Source: Azospirillum brasilense (GTDB lineage: Bacteria; Pseudomonadota; Alphaproteobacteria; Azospirillales; Azospirillaceae). Taken from it: a stretch of 64,000 nucleotides of DNA. The DNA lies in contig NZ_VITH01000024.1 in NCBI RefSeq assembly GCF_007827815.1, positions 1 through 64,000 on the forward strand, written 5' to 3'. Position numbers and translations under genes: made by a program. Position 1 is the stretch's first letter. Each line of letters starts with the position of its first letter. This document shows positions 25,899 through 34,105 of the stretch, piece by piece. The notes below the pieces were generated by a model. That model had not been told where the DNA came from. It was given only the letters and a program-made list of their open reading frames with translations, and ran no database searches.

Positions 25899-25946
25899 AA
25901 ACGAAAAACCCCTTCTCCCGGGACCGGAAGAAGGGGTTTTTCGTTT
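25899..25946. terminator. Bidirectional rho-independent terminator between flgD and napC
   Basis: An 18-bp perfect stem: AAACGAAAAACCCCTTCT (25899-25916) pairs with 25929-25946. T-runs flank the GC core on either strand, so it should terminate both the plus-strand flgD transcript and the minus-strand nap transcript. Confidence 0.92.
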
Positions 25947-25958
25947 TGAAGAGACGCG

Positions 25959-26579
25959 TCACTTCGCCGACACGGTTCCGGTCCAGCCGGGCTCGACGCC
26001 CTTCATGTCGGGAAGCCGGTGGGCGATGCCCTTGTGGCAGTCGATGCAGGTCCGCTCGCCGGTGAACAGGTAGGTCTCGTGCATCTTGGCCGCCCGCGGG
26101 TTCTGGCGGGTGATGTCCATGGATTCCGCGCTGTGGCAATTGCGGCATTCCAGGGAGTTGTTGGATTTCAGCCGGTCCCATTCGTGGGTGGCCAGTTCCA
26201 GCCGCTTGTCGAGGAACTTCTCGCGGGTGTCGATGGTGCCGAAGATCTTGCCCCAGACCTCCTTCGACGCCTGCATCTTGCGGCCGATCTTGTGCGTCCA
26301 GTCGTGCGGGACGTGGCAGTCCGGGCAGGTGGCGCGCACGCCGGAACGGTTGGTGAAGTGGATGGTCTGCTTCAGCTCCTCGTAGGGGTTGTTCTTCATC
26401 TCGTGGCAGGAGATGCAGAAGGCCTCCTTGTTGGTGACCTCAAGGGCGGTGTTGAAGCCGCCCCAGAACATCACGCCGGCCAGGAAGCCGCCCAGCGTCA
26501 GGAAGCCCAGGCTGAAATGCACGCTGGGCCGCGAGAAGACGCGCCAGAAGCGTCCGGCGAAGCTCAGAAGGCCCTTCAT
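25959..26579 (-). CDS. napC: Periplasmic nitrate reductase tetraheme cytochrome NapC
   Basis: A 206-residue membrane-anchored quinol dehydrogenase of the NapC/NirT family. One N-terminal helix (VHFSLGFLTLGGFLAGVMFWGG) precedes four CxxCH heme sites: CISCH, CPDCH, CRNCH and CIDCH. It passes electrons from quinol to NapB and NapA in the periplasm. The start MKGLLSFAGRF at 26579 overlaps the napB stop by four bases (ATGA), so the two are translationally coupled. It is last in napEDABC. Confidence 0.96.
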   Translation of the reverse strand: MKGLLSFAGRFWRVFSRPSVHFSLGFLTLGGFLAGVMFWGGFNTALEVTNKEAFCISCHEMKNNPYEELKQTIHFTNRSGVRATCPDCHVPHDWTHKIGRKMQASKEVWGKIFGTIDTREKFLDKRLELATHEWDRLKSNNSLECRNCHSAESMDITRQNPRAAKMHETYLFTGERTCIDCHKGIAHRLPDMKGVEPGWTGTVSAK

Positions 26580-27058
26580 TTGGCGCCTTCCTTTCCACCG
26601 GCCAGAATGCTGTCGATGTCGCGGAAGCGGTTGCCGGTGATCGGCTGGGCGTCGGTCTGCGGCACGTGGCACTGGGTGCAGAAGTAGCGCCGCGGGCTGA
26701 CCGCGCCCAGCGTCTGGCCGTCGCGGTCCTGGAAGTGGGTGACCGAGATCATCGGGGCCTGCGAGCCCTCGGTGTTCTTGCGGTCATGGCAGGTCATGCA
26801 TTTGTTGATGTTCAAGTCGATCTGATAGTCGCGGATCGCGTGCGGGATCAGCGGCGGCTGGTCGGCGTAGTTCCGCGCCCGCTTGTGATCGTCGGTGATC
26901 TCCTTCGCCATCGGGTCGGCGGGGATCTCCTGGGTGATCGGGTGCGGGCCGGAGGGAACCTTCGCGGGGGCGGCCCCGTCCGCGGCGAACACGCCGGACA
27001 CCAGGAGCGGCATGGCCGCGGCCAGCGCGAGGGCGGCAAAGGTGATGCGGGTCTTCAT
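26576..27058 (-). CDS. napB: Periplasmic nitrate reductase diheme cytochrome subunit NapB
   Basis: A 160-residue periplasmic electron-transfer subunit. A signal peptide ending near VFA-AD is followed by two heme sites, CMTCH and CTQCH, with the conserved NKCMTCHDRKNT and RRYFCTQCHVPQTDA contexts. It relays electrons from NapC to NapA. The gene starts 11 bases after napA. Confidence 0.96.
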   Translation of the reverse strand: MKTRITFAALALAAAMPLLVSGVFAADGAAPAKVPSGPHPITQEIPADPMAKEITDDHKRARNYADQPPLIPHAIRDYQIDLNINKCMTCHDRKNTEGSQAPMISVTHFQDRDGQTLGAVSPRRYFCTQCHVPQTDAQPITGNRFRDIDSILAGGKEGAK

Positions 27059-27069
27059 GGACGGGCTCC

Positions 27070-29580
27070 TCACGCGACGGGAATGATCTTGACCGCGCAT
27101 TTCTTGAAGTCGGTCTGCTTGCTCAGCGGGTCGGTGGCGTCCAGCGTCACCTTGTTGATGAGCACCGTGTGGTCGAAGAAGGGCACGAAGACGAGGCCCC
27201 GCGGCGGCTTGTTGCGGCCCCGCGTCTCGACCCGCACCCGCACCTCGCCACGGCGGGAGGCGATGCGCACCTCCTGCCCGCGCCGCAAGTTCAGGTCCTT
27301 GGCGTCGTCGGGATGGATGAAGACGACGGCGTTGGGGAAGGCCTTGCGCAGCTCCGGAACGCGCAGAGTCATGGAGCCGGAGTGCCAATGCTCGACCACG
27401 CGGCCGGTGCAGAGCCAGAACGGATAATCCTTGTCCGGCGATTCCGCCGCCGGCTCATAGGGCAGCGCGAAGATGTTCGCCTTGCCGTCCTTGTTGCCGT
27501 AGAAGCGCACGCCCTCGCCCGCCGGGACGTAGGGGTCGAAGCCCTCGCGGTAGCGCCACTTCGTCTCCTTGCCGTTCACCACCGGCCAGCGCAGGCCGCG
27601 CTCCTGGTGGTACAGGTCGTAGGGGGCGAGGTCGTGGCCGTGGCCGCGCCCGAAGGCGGCGTATTCCTCGAACAGGCCCTTCTGGACGTAGAAGCCGAAG
27701 GCCTGCGACTCGCGGTTCTCATAGGCCGGGTCGCAGTCGGACAGCGGAAAGGCGTTGACCTGGCCGTTGCAGAACAGCACGTCGTAGAGCGTCTTGCCGC
27801 GCACGTCGGGCTTCTTGGCGATCAGCTCCTCCGGCCACACCTCCTCGATCTTGAAGCGCTTGGAGAACTCGACAACCTGCCAGAGGTCGGAGCGCGCCTC
27901 GCCGGGCGCGCCGACGAGCTGGTGCCAGACCTGGGTGCGGCGCTCCGCGTTGCCGTAGCCGCCTTCCTTCTCCACCCACATGGCGGTCGGCAGGATCAGG
28001 TCGGCGGCGAGCGCCGTCACCGTCGGATAGGCGTCCGACACGACGATGAAGTTTTCCGGGTTGCGATAGCCCAGGTAGGTCTCGTTCGCCGTGTTCGGCG
28101 CCGTCTGCATGTTGTTGTTGCACTGGACCCAGTAGGCGTTGAGCTTGCCGTCCTTCAGCATGCGGTCCTGTTGGACGGCGTGGTAGCCGACCTTGTCCGG
28201 GATCGTGCCGTCCGGCAGCTTCCAGATTTCCTCGGCGTGGTGCCGGTGTTCCGGGTTGGTGACCACCATGTCGGCGGGCAGCCGGTGGGCGAAGGTGCCG
28301 ACCTCGCGCGCCGTGCCGCAGGCCGACGGCTGGCCGGTCAGCGAGAAGGGGCCGCAGCCCGGCTGGCTGATCTTCCCGGTCAGCAGATGGATGTTGTAGA
28401 CGAGGTTGTTGGCCCAGACGCCGCGGGTGTGCTGGTTGAAGCCCATGGTCCAGAAGGACATGACCTTCACCTTCGGGTCGGCGTACAGCTCGGCCAGCGC
28501 CTCCAGCCGATTCTTCGGCACGCCCGACAGCTCGTGCGCCTTCTCCAGCGTGTAGGGCTCGACGAACTTGGCGAACTCCTCGAAGGAGATCGGGTCGGAC
28601 TCGTTGGCCTTGGCGACGTTCTTCGCCTTCTGCTCCAGCGGATGCTCGGGCCGCAGGCCGTAGCCGATGTCGTCGCGGCCGCGCTTGAAGTTGACGTGCT
28701 TGGCGATGAACTCCTGGTTCACCCGGCCCGTCTTGATGATGTGGTTGGCGATGTAGTTGAGGATCGCCAGATCGGACTGCGGCGTGAAGACCAGACCGAT
28801 GTCAGCGAGGTCGAAGCTGCGGTGCTCGTAGGTGGACAGGACGGCGACCTTGCAGCCCTCATGGGTCAGCCGGCGGTCGGTGACGCGGGTCCACAGGATG
28901 GGGTGCATCTCCGCCATGTTGGAGCCCCACAGCACGAAGGCGTCGGCCTGCTCCATGTCGTCGTAGCAGCCCATCGGCTCGTCCATGCCGAAGGTGCGCA
29001 TGAAGCCGACCACCGCCGACGCCATGCAATGGCGGGCGTTGGGGTCCAGGTTGTTGGAGCGCAGGCCCGCCTTCATGAACTTGGAGGCGGCGTAGCCTTC
29101 CATGATCGTCCACTGGCCGGAGCCGAACATGCCCACGGCGGTCGGACCCTTCTTCTTCAGGGTCTCCTTCCACTTGGTGGCCATGATGTCGAAGGCCTGG
29201 TCCCAGCTGATCGGGGTGAATTCGCCTTCCTTGTGGAACTGGCCGTCCTTCATGCGCAGCAGCGGCTGGGTCAGCCGGTCCTCGCCGTACATGATTTTGG
29301 ACAGGAAATAGCCCTTCACGCAGTTCAGGCCGCGGTTGACCTCGGCCTTCACGTCGCCGTGGGTGGCGACGATGCGCCCCTCCTTCACGCCGACCATGAC
29401 GCCGCAGCCGGTGCCGCAGAAGCGGCAGGGGGCCTTCGACCAGGTGAGCTTGGCGTCGGCGCCGGCCGTCAGGGTGCCGGCCTCGGCGGGCTGGATGACG
29501 GACGGCAGGCTCACACCGGCCGCGGCCGCCGCTGTCACGGCTGCTTGGACCTTCAGATAATCACGGCGGGTCAGGGACAT
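27070..29580 (-). CDS. napA: Periplasmic nitrate reductase catalytic subunit NapA
   Basis: An 836-residue molybdenum enzyme reducing nitrate to nitrite in the periplasm. A Tat signal with the twin-arginine motif LTRRDYLK is followed by one [4Fe-4S] site, Cys52, Cys55, Cys59 and Cys87 (CRFCGTGC then NCVKG). The molybdenum ligand is Cys185 in NARHCMASAV. Molybdopterin-binding domains extend to the C-terminus. Start MSLTRRDY at 29580 places the Tat motif correctly; an upstream in-frame start is rejected. Length is typical (about 830). Confidence 0.97.
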   Translation of the reverse strand: MSLTRRDYLKVQAAVTAAAAAGVSLPSVIQPAEAGTLTAGADAKLTWSKAPCRFCGTGCGVMVGVKEGRIVATHGDVKAEVNRGLNCVKGYFLSKIMYGEDRLTQPLLRMKDGQFHKEGEFTPISWDQAFDIMATKWKETLKKKGPTAVGMFGSGQWTIMEGYAASKFMKAGLRSNNLDPNARHCMASAVVGFMRTFGMDEPMGCYDDMEQADAFVLWGSNMAEMHPILWTRVTDRRLTHEGCKVAVLSTYEHRSFDLADIGLVFTPQSDLAILNYIANHIIKTGRVNQEFIAKHVNFKRGRDDIGYGLRPEHPLEQKAKNVAKANESDPISFEEFAKFVEPYTLEKAHELSGVPKNRLEALAELYADPKVKVMSFWTMGFNQHTRGVWANNLVYNIHLLTGKISQPGCGPFSLTGQPSACGTAREVGTFAHRLPADMVVTNPEHRHHAEEIWKLPDGTIPDKVGYHAVQQDRMLKDGKLNAYWVQCNNNMQTAPNTANETYLGYRNPENFIVVSDAYPTVTALAADLILPTAMWVEKEGGYGNAERRTQVWHQLVGAPGEARSDLWQVVEFSKRFKIEEVWPEELIAKKPDVRGKTLYDVLFCNGQVNAFPLSDCDPAYENRESQAFGFYVQKGLFEEYAAFGRGHGHDLAPYDLYHQERGLRWPVVNGKETKWRYREGFDPYVPAGEGVRFYGNKDGKANIFALPYEPAAESPDKDYPFWLCTGRVVEHWHSGSMTLRVPELRKAFPNAVVFIHPDDAKDLNLRRGQEVRIASRRGEVRVRVETRGRNKPPRGLVFVPFFDHTVLINKVTLDATDPLSKQTDFKKCAVKIIPVA

Positions 29581-29624
29581 AGGGGGGTGCCTCCTGGGGC
29601 GGGTCGTCTTTTCTTGGACGGACG

Positions 29625-29918
29625 TCAATGGGCGTGGGGGACGAGGGCGGTGTCGGCGGGCATCGGCTCCGCGCAGCGCTCGGCGTCCTCGTAGTGGTGG
29701 TAGACCAGCGTGGTGGTGTGGACGCCCGCCATGGCGTTGATGTCGGCGATGCGGTCCAGAACCTCGGCCTCCGTCGCGGTTTCCAGCGTGACGATGGCCT
29801 TGCCGTTCTCCGACGCGTGCCAGTCGGCGCCGTCGAGCGCCAGGACCACCTCCTTCAGGGCGGCGGTGCGGTCGGGCGCGTGCTGGATGACGAGGCTGGA
29901 AATGTGCAGTTCGGGCAT
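29625..29918 (-). CDS. napD: NapD, chaperone of the NapA Tat signal
   Basis: A 97-residue cytosolic protein that binds the NapA twin-arginine leader before export. It begins HISSLVIQHAPDR, the canonical NapD opening, and contains the conserved ALDGADWHASENGKAIVTLE ferredoxin-like strand pattern. It lies between napE and napA as expected. Confidence 0.93.
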   Translation of the reverse strand: MPELHISSLVIQHAPDRTAALKEVVLALDGADWHASENGKAIVTLETATEAEVLDRIADINAMAGVHTTTLVYHHYEDAERCAEPMPADTALVPHAH

Positions 29919-29925
29919 GGCCGCC

Positions 29926-30102
29926 TCACATACCGCCGGAGTGGGACAGGATCTGGTACATCCAGACGGAGAAGCCGTAGGCCCCGACCATGCCGATCGC
30001 CAGGAACGGCCATATCAGGATGGAGAGGGCGAAGAAAACGAACCCCTCGAAGCGGCGGGTCGGGGCGGCGGTGTCGGCGGTGCGGGCGGGCGGCGCGGTC
30101 AT
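29926..30102 (-). CDS. napE: NapE, small membrane protein of the nap operon
   Basis: A 58-residue single-pass inner-membrane protein. A short hydrophilic head (MTAPPARTADT) precedes the conserved ALSILIWPFLAIGMVGAYGF helix. NapE is present in many alphaproteobacterial nap operons; its role is not settled. The ATG at 30102 is preferred over an upstream in-frame start. First gene of napEDABC, directly downstream of an FNR/NNR-type box. Confidence 0.9.
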   Translation of the reverse strand: MTAPPARTADTAAPTRRFEGFVFFALSILIWPFLAIGMVGAYGFSVWMYQILSHSGGM

Positions 30103-30167
30103 GGCGGTCCCATGGATTGATCGAACGGTATCGCCGCGGAGCTTCATCCTTTCGCATCATGAGTGGC

Positions 30168-30181
30168 TTGACCGAGGTCAA
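30168..30181. promoter_or_regulatory. FNR/NNR-type box upstream of napE
   Basis: TTGACCGAGGTCAA is a palindrome of TTGAC and GTCAA around four bases, the consensus of FNR/CRP-family oxygen and nitric-oxide regulators (FNR, NNR, Dnr). Its centre is about 72 bp before the napE start, leaving room for a promoter. Anaerobic or nitrogen-oxide induction of nap is inference. Confidence 0.75.
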
Positions 30182-30257
30182 GTGCCGGCACCGACTCAGT
30201 CCCTAAGTACCGGTACTTTCGTTGCTTTGGACGTTTTGCCGCACGCCAACGCAAAAC

Positions 30258-30292
30258 TCCTCCCCCGCCATGTGCGGGGAAGGGGTTGAGGA
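30258..30292. repeat. Short G/C-rich hairpin, possible fragment of the dispersed palindrome
   Basis: CCCCGC and GCGGGG flank CATGT between the fliL-like gene and the nap promoter region. It resembles one half of the copy 1-3 palindromes and may act as a terminator for the minus-strand flagellar operon, though no T-run follows. Confidence 0.4.
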
Positions 30293-30313
30293 AGCGAACC
30301 GGGATTGAGCAGG

Positions 30314-30808
30314 TTACAGCCGGGTGTTTTCCTGGCGCATCAGCCGGTCGATCAGCACGCCGCGCACGAGGTCGGGGCCGAGCTGTTCGGCGGCGGCCTG
30401 CTTCAGGGATTTGGCGACGGCGGCGGGATCGACCGATGGGCCGTCGAAGGCGCCCGCCCCCGCCATGCCGAACAGGGCCTGGAGCAGGGCGTTGCGCGCG
30501 TGGGGCAGATGGCGGCGCAGCAGGTTGGACTGCTCGACGCTGCCGGTCTGCAAGGTGATCTGGGTCAGAATGAAGGCGTTGGTGCGGCCCTCCACCAGCA
30601 CCGGCACCATCAGCTGACCGACCTCCACGTAGAAAGGGCCGGGACCGTCGGTGGGCAGGTCCGGCCCCGCGCCGGCCGCCTGCTCCGCAGCCTTCTCCTC
30701 GGCGCCGAGCGTCAGCTGCAGGCGTCCGATGCCGTAGCCCACCGCCGCCGCCAGCGCGGCGCACAGCACGAAGACGGAATAACGGCTGGGTCCGGGACGG
30801 TCCGCCAT
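30314..30808 (-). CDS. FliL-like protein, last gene of the flgFGAH operon
   Basis: A 164-residue protein with one N-terminal membrane helix (YSVFVLCAALAAAVGYGI) and a periplasmic domain resembling FliL: VEVGQLMVPVLVEGRTNAFILTQITLQ, then LRRHLPHARNALLQALFG and VRGVLIDRLMRQE. This follows the beta strand, helix and C-terminal helix order of FliL-like proteins. A clear fliL already exists at 20841, so this is a second, divergent member. It starts 20 bases after flgH. Confidence 0.7.
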   Translation of the reverse strand: MADRPGPSRYSVFVLCAALAAAVGYGIGRLQLTLGAEEKAAEQAAGAGPDLPTDGPGPFYVEVGQLMVPVLVEGRTNAFILTQITLQTGSVEQSNLLRRHLPHARNALLQALFGMAGAGAFDGPSVDPAAVAKSLKQAAAEQLGPDLVRGVLIDRLMRQENTRL

Positions 30809-30827
30809 GATCGCGTTTCCCCGCCGC

Positions 30828-31574
30828 TCAGAAGGGCATGATGATGTCGAAGACCTGCTGGCCATAGCGCGGCTGCTGGACGTCGGTGATCTGGCCGCGC
30901 CCGCCGTAGGTGATCCGCGCCTCGGCGATCTTGTCGTAGTCGATGGTGTTCACGTTGGTGATGTCCTCGGGCCGGATGACCCCGGCGATGCGCATCTCGC
31001 GCAGTTCGTAGTTCACCCGCACCTCCTGCCGGCCGGCGATCACGAAGTTGCCGTTGGGCAGCACCTCGGTCACCACCGCCGCGGCGCGCATGGCGATGCG
31101 CTCGTTGCGCTGGATCGTCCCGGTGCCGGAGGAGGAGGAGGAACTGTCCATGTCGACGAGGCTGGACGGATTCACCGCGTCGGGCAGCACGGCGGGCAGC
31201 CGCGATTCCAGCCCGAAGAAGTTCGGCACGCCCGCCGATTCGGCGCTGGAGCGCTGGCGCTGCGTCTGGTTCTGCAGCTGCGCCTGATCGGCGATGTTGA
31301 TGATGACGGTCAGCAGATCGCCCACCTGCTTGGCCCGCGGGTCACGGAAGAAGTCGCGCGACCCGGTGCGCCACAGCGAACTCGGCACCTGCTCGTTGGT
31401 GTTGGGGCGCGGCATCGGCATGGAAATGACGCGCGCCTCCGGCGCCATGGCGGGATTGGAGATTTCCGACAGGCGCGGCGCCTGCCCCACCTCGGCCAGC
31501 CGCCCGCAACCGGCGAGCGCCACCGTCAGGGCGAGGAAGGGAAGCAGGGTGCGGCGGTGCGGCAGGGTGCGCAT
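30828..31574 (-). CDS. flgH: Flagellar L-ring protein FlgH
   Basis: A 248-residue outer-membrane lipoprotein. The signal peptide ends in the lipobox LAGC. The mature protein contains the ring signature DPRAKQVGDLLTVIINIADQAQ and the C-terminal PEDITNVNTIDYDKIAEARITYGGRGQI typical of FlgH. Length matches the family. A Ser-rich run near the middle (DSSSSSSG) is unusual but lies in a loop. No flgI follows here. Confidence 0.95.
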   Translation of the reverse strand: MRTLPHRRTLLPFLALTVALAGCGRLAEVGQAPRLSEISNPAMAPEARVISMPMPRPNTNEQVPSSLWRTGSRDFFRDPRAKQVGDLLTVIINIADQAQLQNQTQRQRSSAESAGVPNFFGLESRLPAVLPDAVNPSSLVDMDSSSSSSGTGTIQRNERIAMRAAAVVTEVLPNGNFVIAGRQEVRVNYELREMRIAGVIRPEDITNVNTIDYDKIAEARITYGGRGQITDVQQPRYGQQVFDIIMPF

Positions 31575-31616
31575 GGGTGGTGTCCTTGATTGGAGCCTTG
31601 ACGGGCGCAGAGGCGA

Positions 31617-31717
31617 GCCCCCTCCCCAGCCCTCCCCCTCTGCGAGGGAGAGGGTGCCTTCTGCGAAGCGGGGTCCGTCCCCTCCACCTCGCAGAGGGGG
31701 AGGGTTAGGGAGGGGGC
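31617..31717. repeat. Dispersed G/C-rich palindromic repeat, copy 3
   Basis: Outer arms GCCCCCTCCC (31617-31626) and GGGAGGGGGC (31708-31717) differ by one base from copies 1 and 2; the internal GGGAGAGGGTGCCTTCTGCGAAGCGG-type block is shared with copy 1. It lies between flgA and flgH, its right arm reaching into the last codons of flgA. Confidence 0.75.
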
Positions 31718-32433
31718 TGGCTTTCCAAAGCCGGCGCGCTGGCGACGGTGACGGTCTGCGGCCCGGTGATGGTGCCGGTGACGACGATGTTGCTGGCGAT
31801 GTTCATCACCCGCACCAGTTCCCCCACCCCGCCATCCTGCAAAGCACGGCCACGCGCCATCAGCTGCAGCGGCCCGTCCTCGTAGACGAGGCTGACCGGC
31901 TTGTTGCGCTGGACCACCAGCGGGGCGCCGACCGCCGAGGTCTGGATCAGCCGCCCTGCGGAGAGCTGGCGGCGGCTGGCCAGCCCGGCCAGAGCGTCGC
32001 GGGAGGTGACGACGGCGCCGTTCAGCCGCTCCAGCGGCATCGGGATGGTGGTCAGGTCGCTGTCGGCGATCACCTCGCCGGGCAGGATGCGGCGCGTCGG
32101 CACCGGCACCTCCACCATGATGTCGGCCTTGGCCTTCACCTCGACGATTCGTCCGTTGCTGCTCACCAGCGCGCGGACCAGCCCGCCGCGCGGGTCGTAG
32201 GACAGATCGCGCACCGCCTCCACCGGACCGGAGAAGGGCACGGTCAGCACCAGCGAGACCCGCGCGTCCGGCGGCACCGCCGGGCCGAGCGAAGCCGCCA
32301 GCTCCTGCGCCAGCAGCGCCTCCACGGCGCCCTCACCGTCGGAGAGATAGGCCGCTTGGGCGGGCGCACCGAGCAGATGCAGGGCGACCGCGAGTCCGGC
32401 CAGATGACGAACGGAACGCCGCATGGCGGTCAC
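31705..32433 (-). CDS. flgA: Flagellar P-ring assembly chaperone FlgA
   Basis: A 242-residue exported chaperone for P-ring assembly. A signal peptide (HLAGLAVALHLLGAPAQA) precedes the SAF-type domain with VPVPTRRILPGEVIADSDL, then the C-terminal VYEDGPLQLMARGRALQDGGVGELVRVMNIASNIVVTG beta domain. The GTG at 32433 overlaps the flgG stop (GTGA); an ATG at 32424 is equally possible. Confidence 0.92.
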   Translation of the reverse strand: MTAMRRSVRHLAGLAVALHLLGAPAQAAYLSDGEGAVEALLAQELAASLGPAVPPDARVSLVLTVPFSGPVEAVRDLSYDPRGGLVRALVSSNGRIVEVKAKADIMVEVPVPTRRILPGEVIADSDLTTIPMPLERLNGAVVTSRDALAGLASRRQLSAGRLIQTSAVGAPLVVQRNKPVSLVYEDGPLQLMARGRALQDGGVGELVRVMNIASNIVVTGTITGPQTVTVASAPALESQPPP

Positions 32434-33215
32434 CGCATGTTCGACAGGGTGGAGGCCATCTGGTCGCCGGCCTCGACCACCTTCGCGTTCATCTCATAGG
32501 CGCGCTGGGCGGAGATGAGTTCGGTGATCTCCTGGACGACGTTGACGTTGGAGGATTCCAGATACTTCTGCCGGATGGTGCCGAAGCCCGCCTGCCCGCC
32601 GGTGCCGTCCTGCGGCTCGCCCGAGGCGGGAGTGGCGCGGTAGAGGTTGTCGCCCATCGCCTCCAGCCCGGATTCATTGACGAACACGGTCATCACGAGC
32701 TGGCCGAGCACGCGCGGGCGGGTCTGACCGTCGACGAAGGCCTGCACCTCGCCGGAGCTGTTCACGGCGATCTCCCGCGTGCCCTGCGGCACGGTGACCT
32801 CCGGCAGCACCGGATGGCCGTCGCTGGTCACAATGGTGCCCTCCGGCGACAGCTTGAAGCCGCCGGCGCGGGTGTAGGCGGTCTCGCCCGCCGGCATGCG
32901 GATGTTGAAGTAGCCGCGACCCTCGATGGCGAGGTCCAGCTCGTTCCCGGTGGAGGTCAGGTTGCCGGTCGTGTTGATGCGGTTGACCGCCCCCGGACGC
33001 ACGCCGAGGCCGACCTCGATGCCGGTCGGGATGATGGTGCCGGCGTCGGTGGACTGGCTGCCCTGGCGCCGCTCCGACTGGTACATCAGGTCCTGGAACT
33101 CGGCGCGCCCGCGCTTGAAGGCGGTGGTGTTGATGTTGGCGATGTTGTTGGAGATGACCTCGACGTTCAACTGCTGGGCCATCATGCCGGTCGAAGCGAT
33201 GCTGAGCACGCGCAT
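32430..33215 (-). CDS. flgG: Flagellar distal rod protein FlgG
   Basis: A 261-residue axial rod protein. It has the N-terminal rod signature MQQLNVEVISNNIANINTTAFKRGRAEFQDL-type motif, the central domain and the C-terminal SSNVNVVQEITELISAQRAYEMNAKVVEAGDQM motif. Length is exactly typical. It lies between flgF and flgA. Confidence 0.97.
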   Translation of the reverse strand: MRVLSIASTGMMAQQLNVEVISNNIANINTTAFKRGRAEFQDLMYQSERRQGSQSTDAGTIIPTGIEVGLGVRPGAVNRINTTGNLTSTGNELDLAIEGRGYFNIRMPAGETAYTRAGGFKLSPEGTIVTSDGHPVLPEVTVPQGTREIAVNSSGEVQAFVDGQTRPRVLGQLVMTVFVNESGLEAMGDNLYRATPASGEPQDGTGGQAGFGTIRQKYLESSNVNVVQEITELISAQRAYEMNAKVVEAGDQMASTLSNMR

Positions 33216-33233
33216 GGACGCAATCTCCTGGTT

Positions 33234-33962
33234 TTAAGCGGATTTGCCGAGGCGGTTGATGGCGGAGCGCAGCAGGTCCTGCCCGTCGTCCATCATGCGG
33301 GTGACCGACTGGTAGTCGCGCGTCAGCTCCATCATCCGCGACATCTCGGCGATGGACTGGACGTTGGACTGCTCGACCTTGCCCTGGATGATCCGGGTGT
33401 CGGGGGCCGGCAGCGGCTGGGCGTCCACGGCGTCGAACAGCACGTCGCCGGTCTGGGCGAGCGCCTGCGGGCTCTCGAAGCGGACGACGCGCAGCCGGGC
33501 GATCATCTCGTTGTCGGCGGAGACCAGCCCGTCGGTGCCGATCTCCATCCGGCTGCGGTCGGCCGGGATGACGATGGGCTGCTGGTTGTCGTCCAGATAG
33601 GGGAAGCCGCCGGCGTTCACGAGCTGCCCGTCCACGTCGCGCCGCATCCGCCCGTCGCGGGTGTAGCGCGGGCCATCGGGCGCCTGCACCTGGAGCCAGC
33701 CGTCGCCATCCAGCGCCACGTCGTAGGGGTTGTCGGTCGGCTTCAGGCTGCCGGCGGTGAAGTCGGTGTAGGTGGCGCGGTCGATGGTGAAGGCGATCTT
33801 GTCGGACGGCTTCATGCCGCCGCGCTCCATCGCCGCTTCGAACAGCATGCGCTCGCCGCGGAATCCCGCAGTGTTCATATTGGCGATGTTGTTCGCCACG
33901 ACATCGAGCTGCCGGCGCAACGCCACTTGCCGCGACAATCCAATGTAAAGGGGATTCTCCAT
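33234..33962 (-). CDS. flgF: Flagellar basal-body rod protein FlgF
   Basis: A 242-residue proximal/distal rod protein. It has the N-terminal QVALRRQLDVVANNIANMNTAGFRGERMLF and C-terminal VEQSNVQSIAEMSRMMELTRDYQSVTRMMDDGQD motifs of FlgF. First gene of flgF-flgG-flgA-flgH-fliL-like, divergent across about 140 bases from the helical-repeat/motAB operon. Confidence 0.95.
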   Translation of the reverse strand: MENPLYIGLSRQVALRRQLDVVANNIANMNTAGFRGERMLFEAAMERGGMKPSDKIAFTIDRATYTDFTAGSLKPTDNPYDVALDGDGWLQVQAPDGPRYTRDGRMRRDVDGQLVNAGGFPYLDDNQQPIVIPADRSRMEIGTDGLVSADNEMIARLRVVRFESPQALAQTGDVLFDAVDAQPLPAPDTRIIQGKVEQSNVQSIAEMSRMMELTRDYQSVTRMMDDGQDLLRSAINRLGKSA

Positions 33963-34105
33963 CGCCGGACACCTTCGGTTTGAACGCCGCCTTAACCTAG
34001 GTGATGCAGTTTAAAGCCGGGTTTCAACCTGGGGCGCCGCGACGGGAACTGACCGGTGTCTTGGGGGATTTGATTCCGATTTAGATAAAATTTGGGGCAG
34101 TCGCA

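Noticed and set aside
26576..27388. A longer napB starting inside napA
   Set aside because: The signal peptide at 27058 defines the start; upstream codons overlap napA and are not protein-like.
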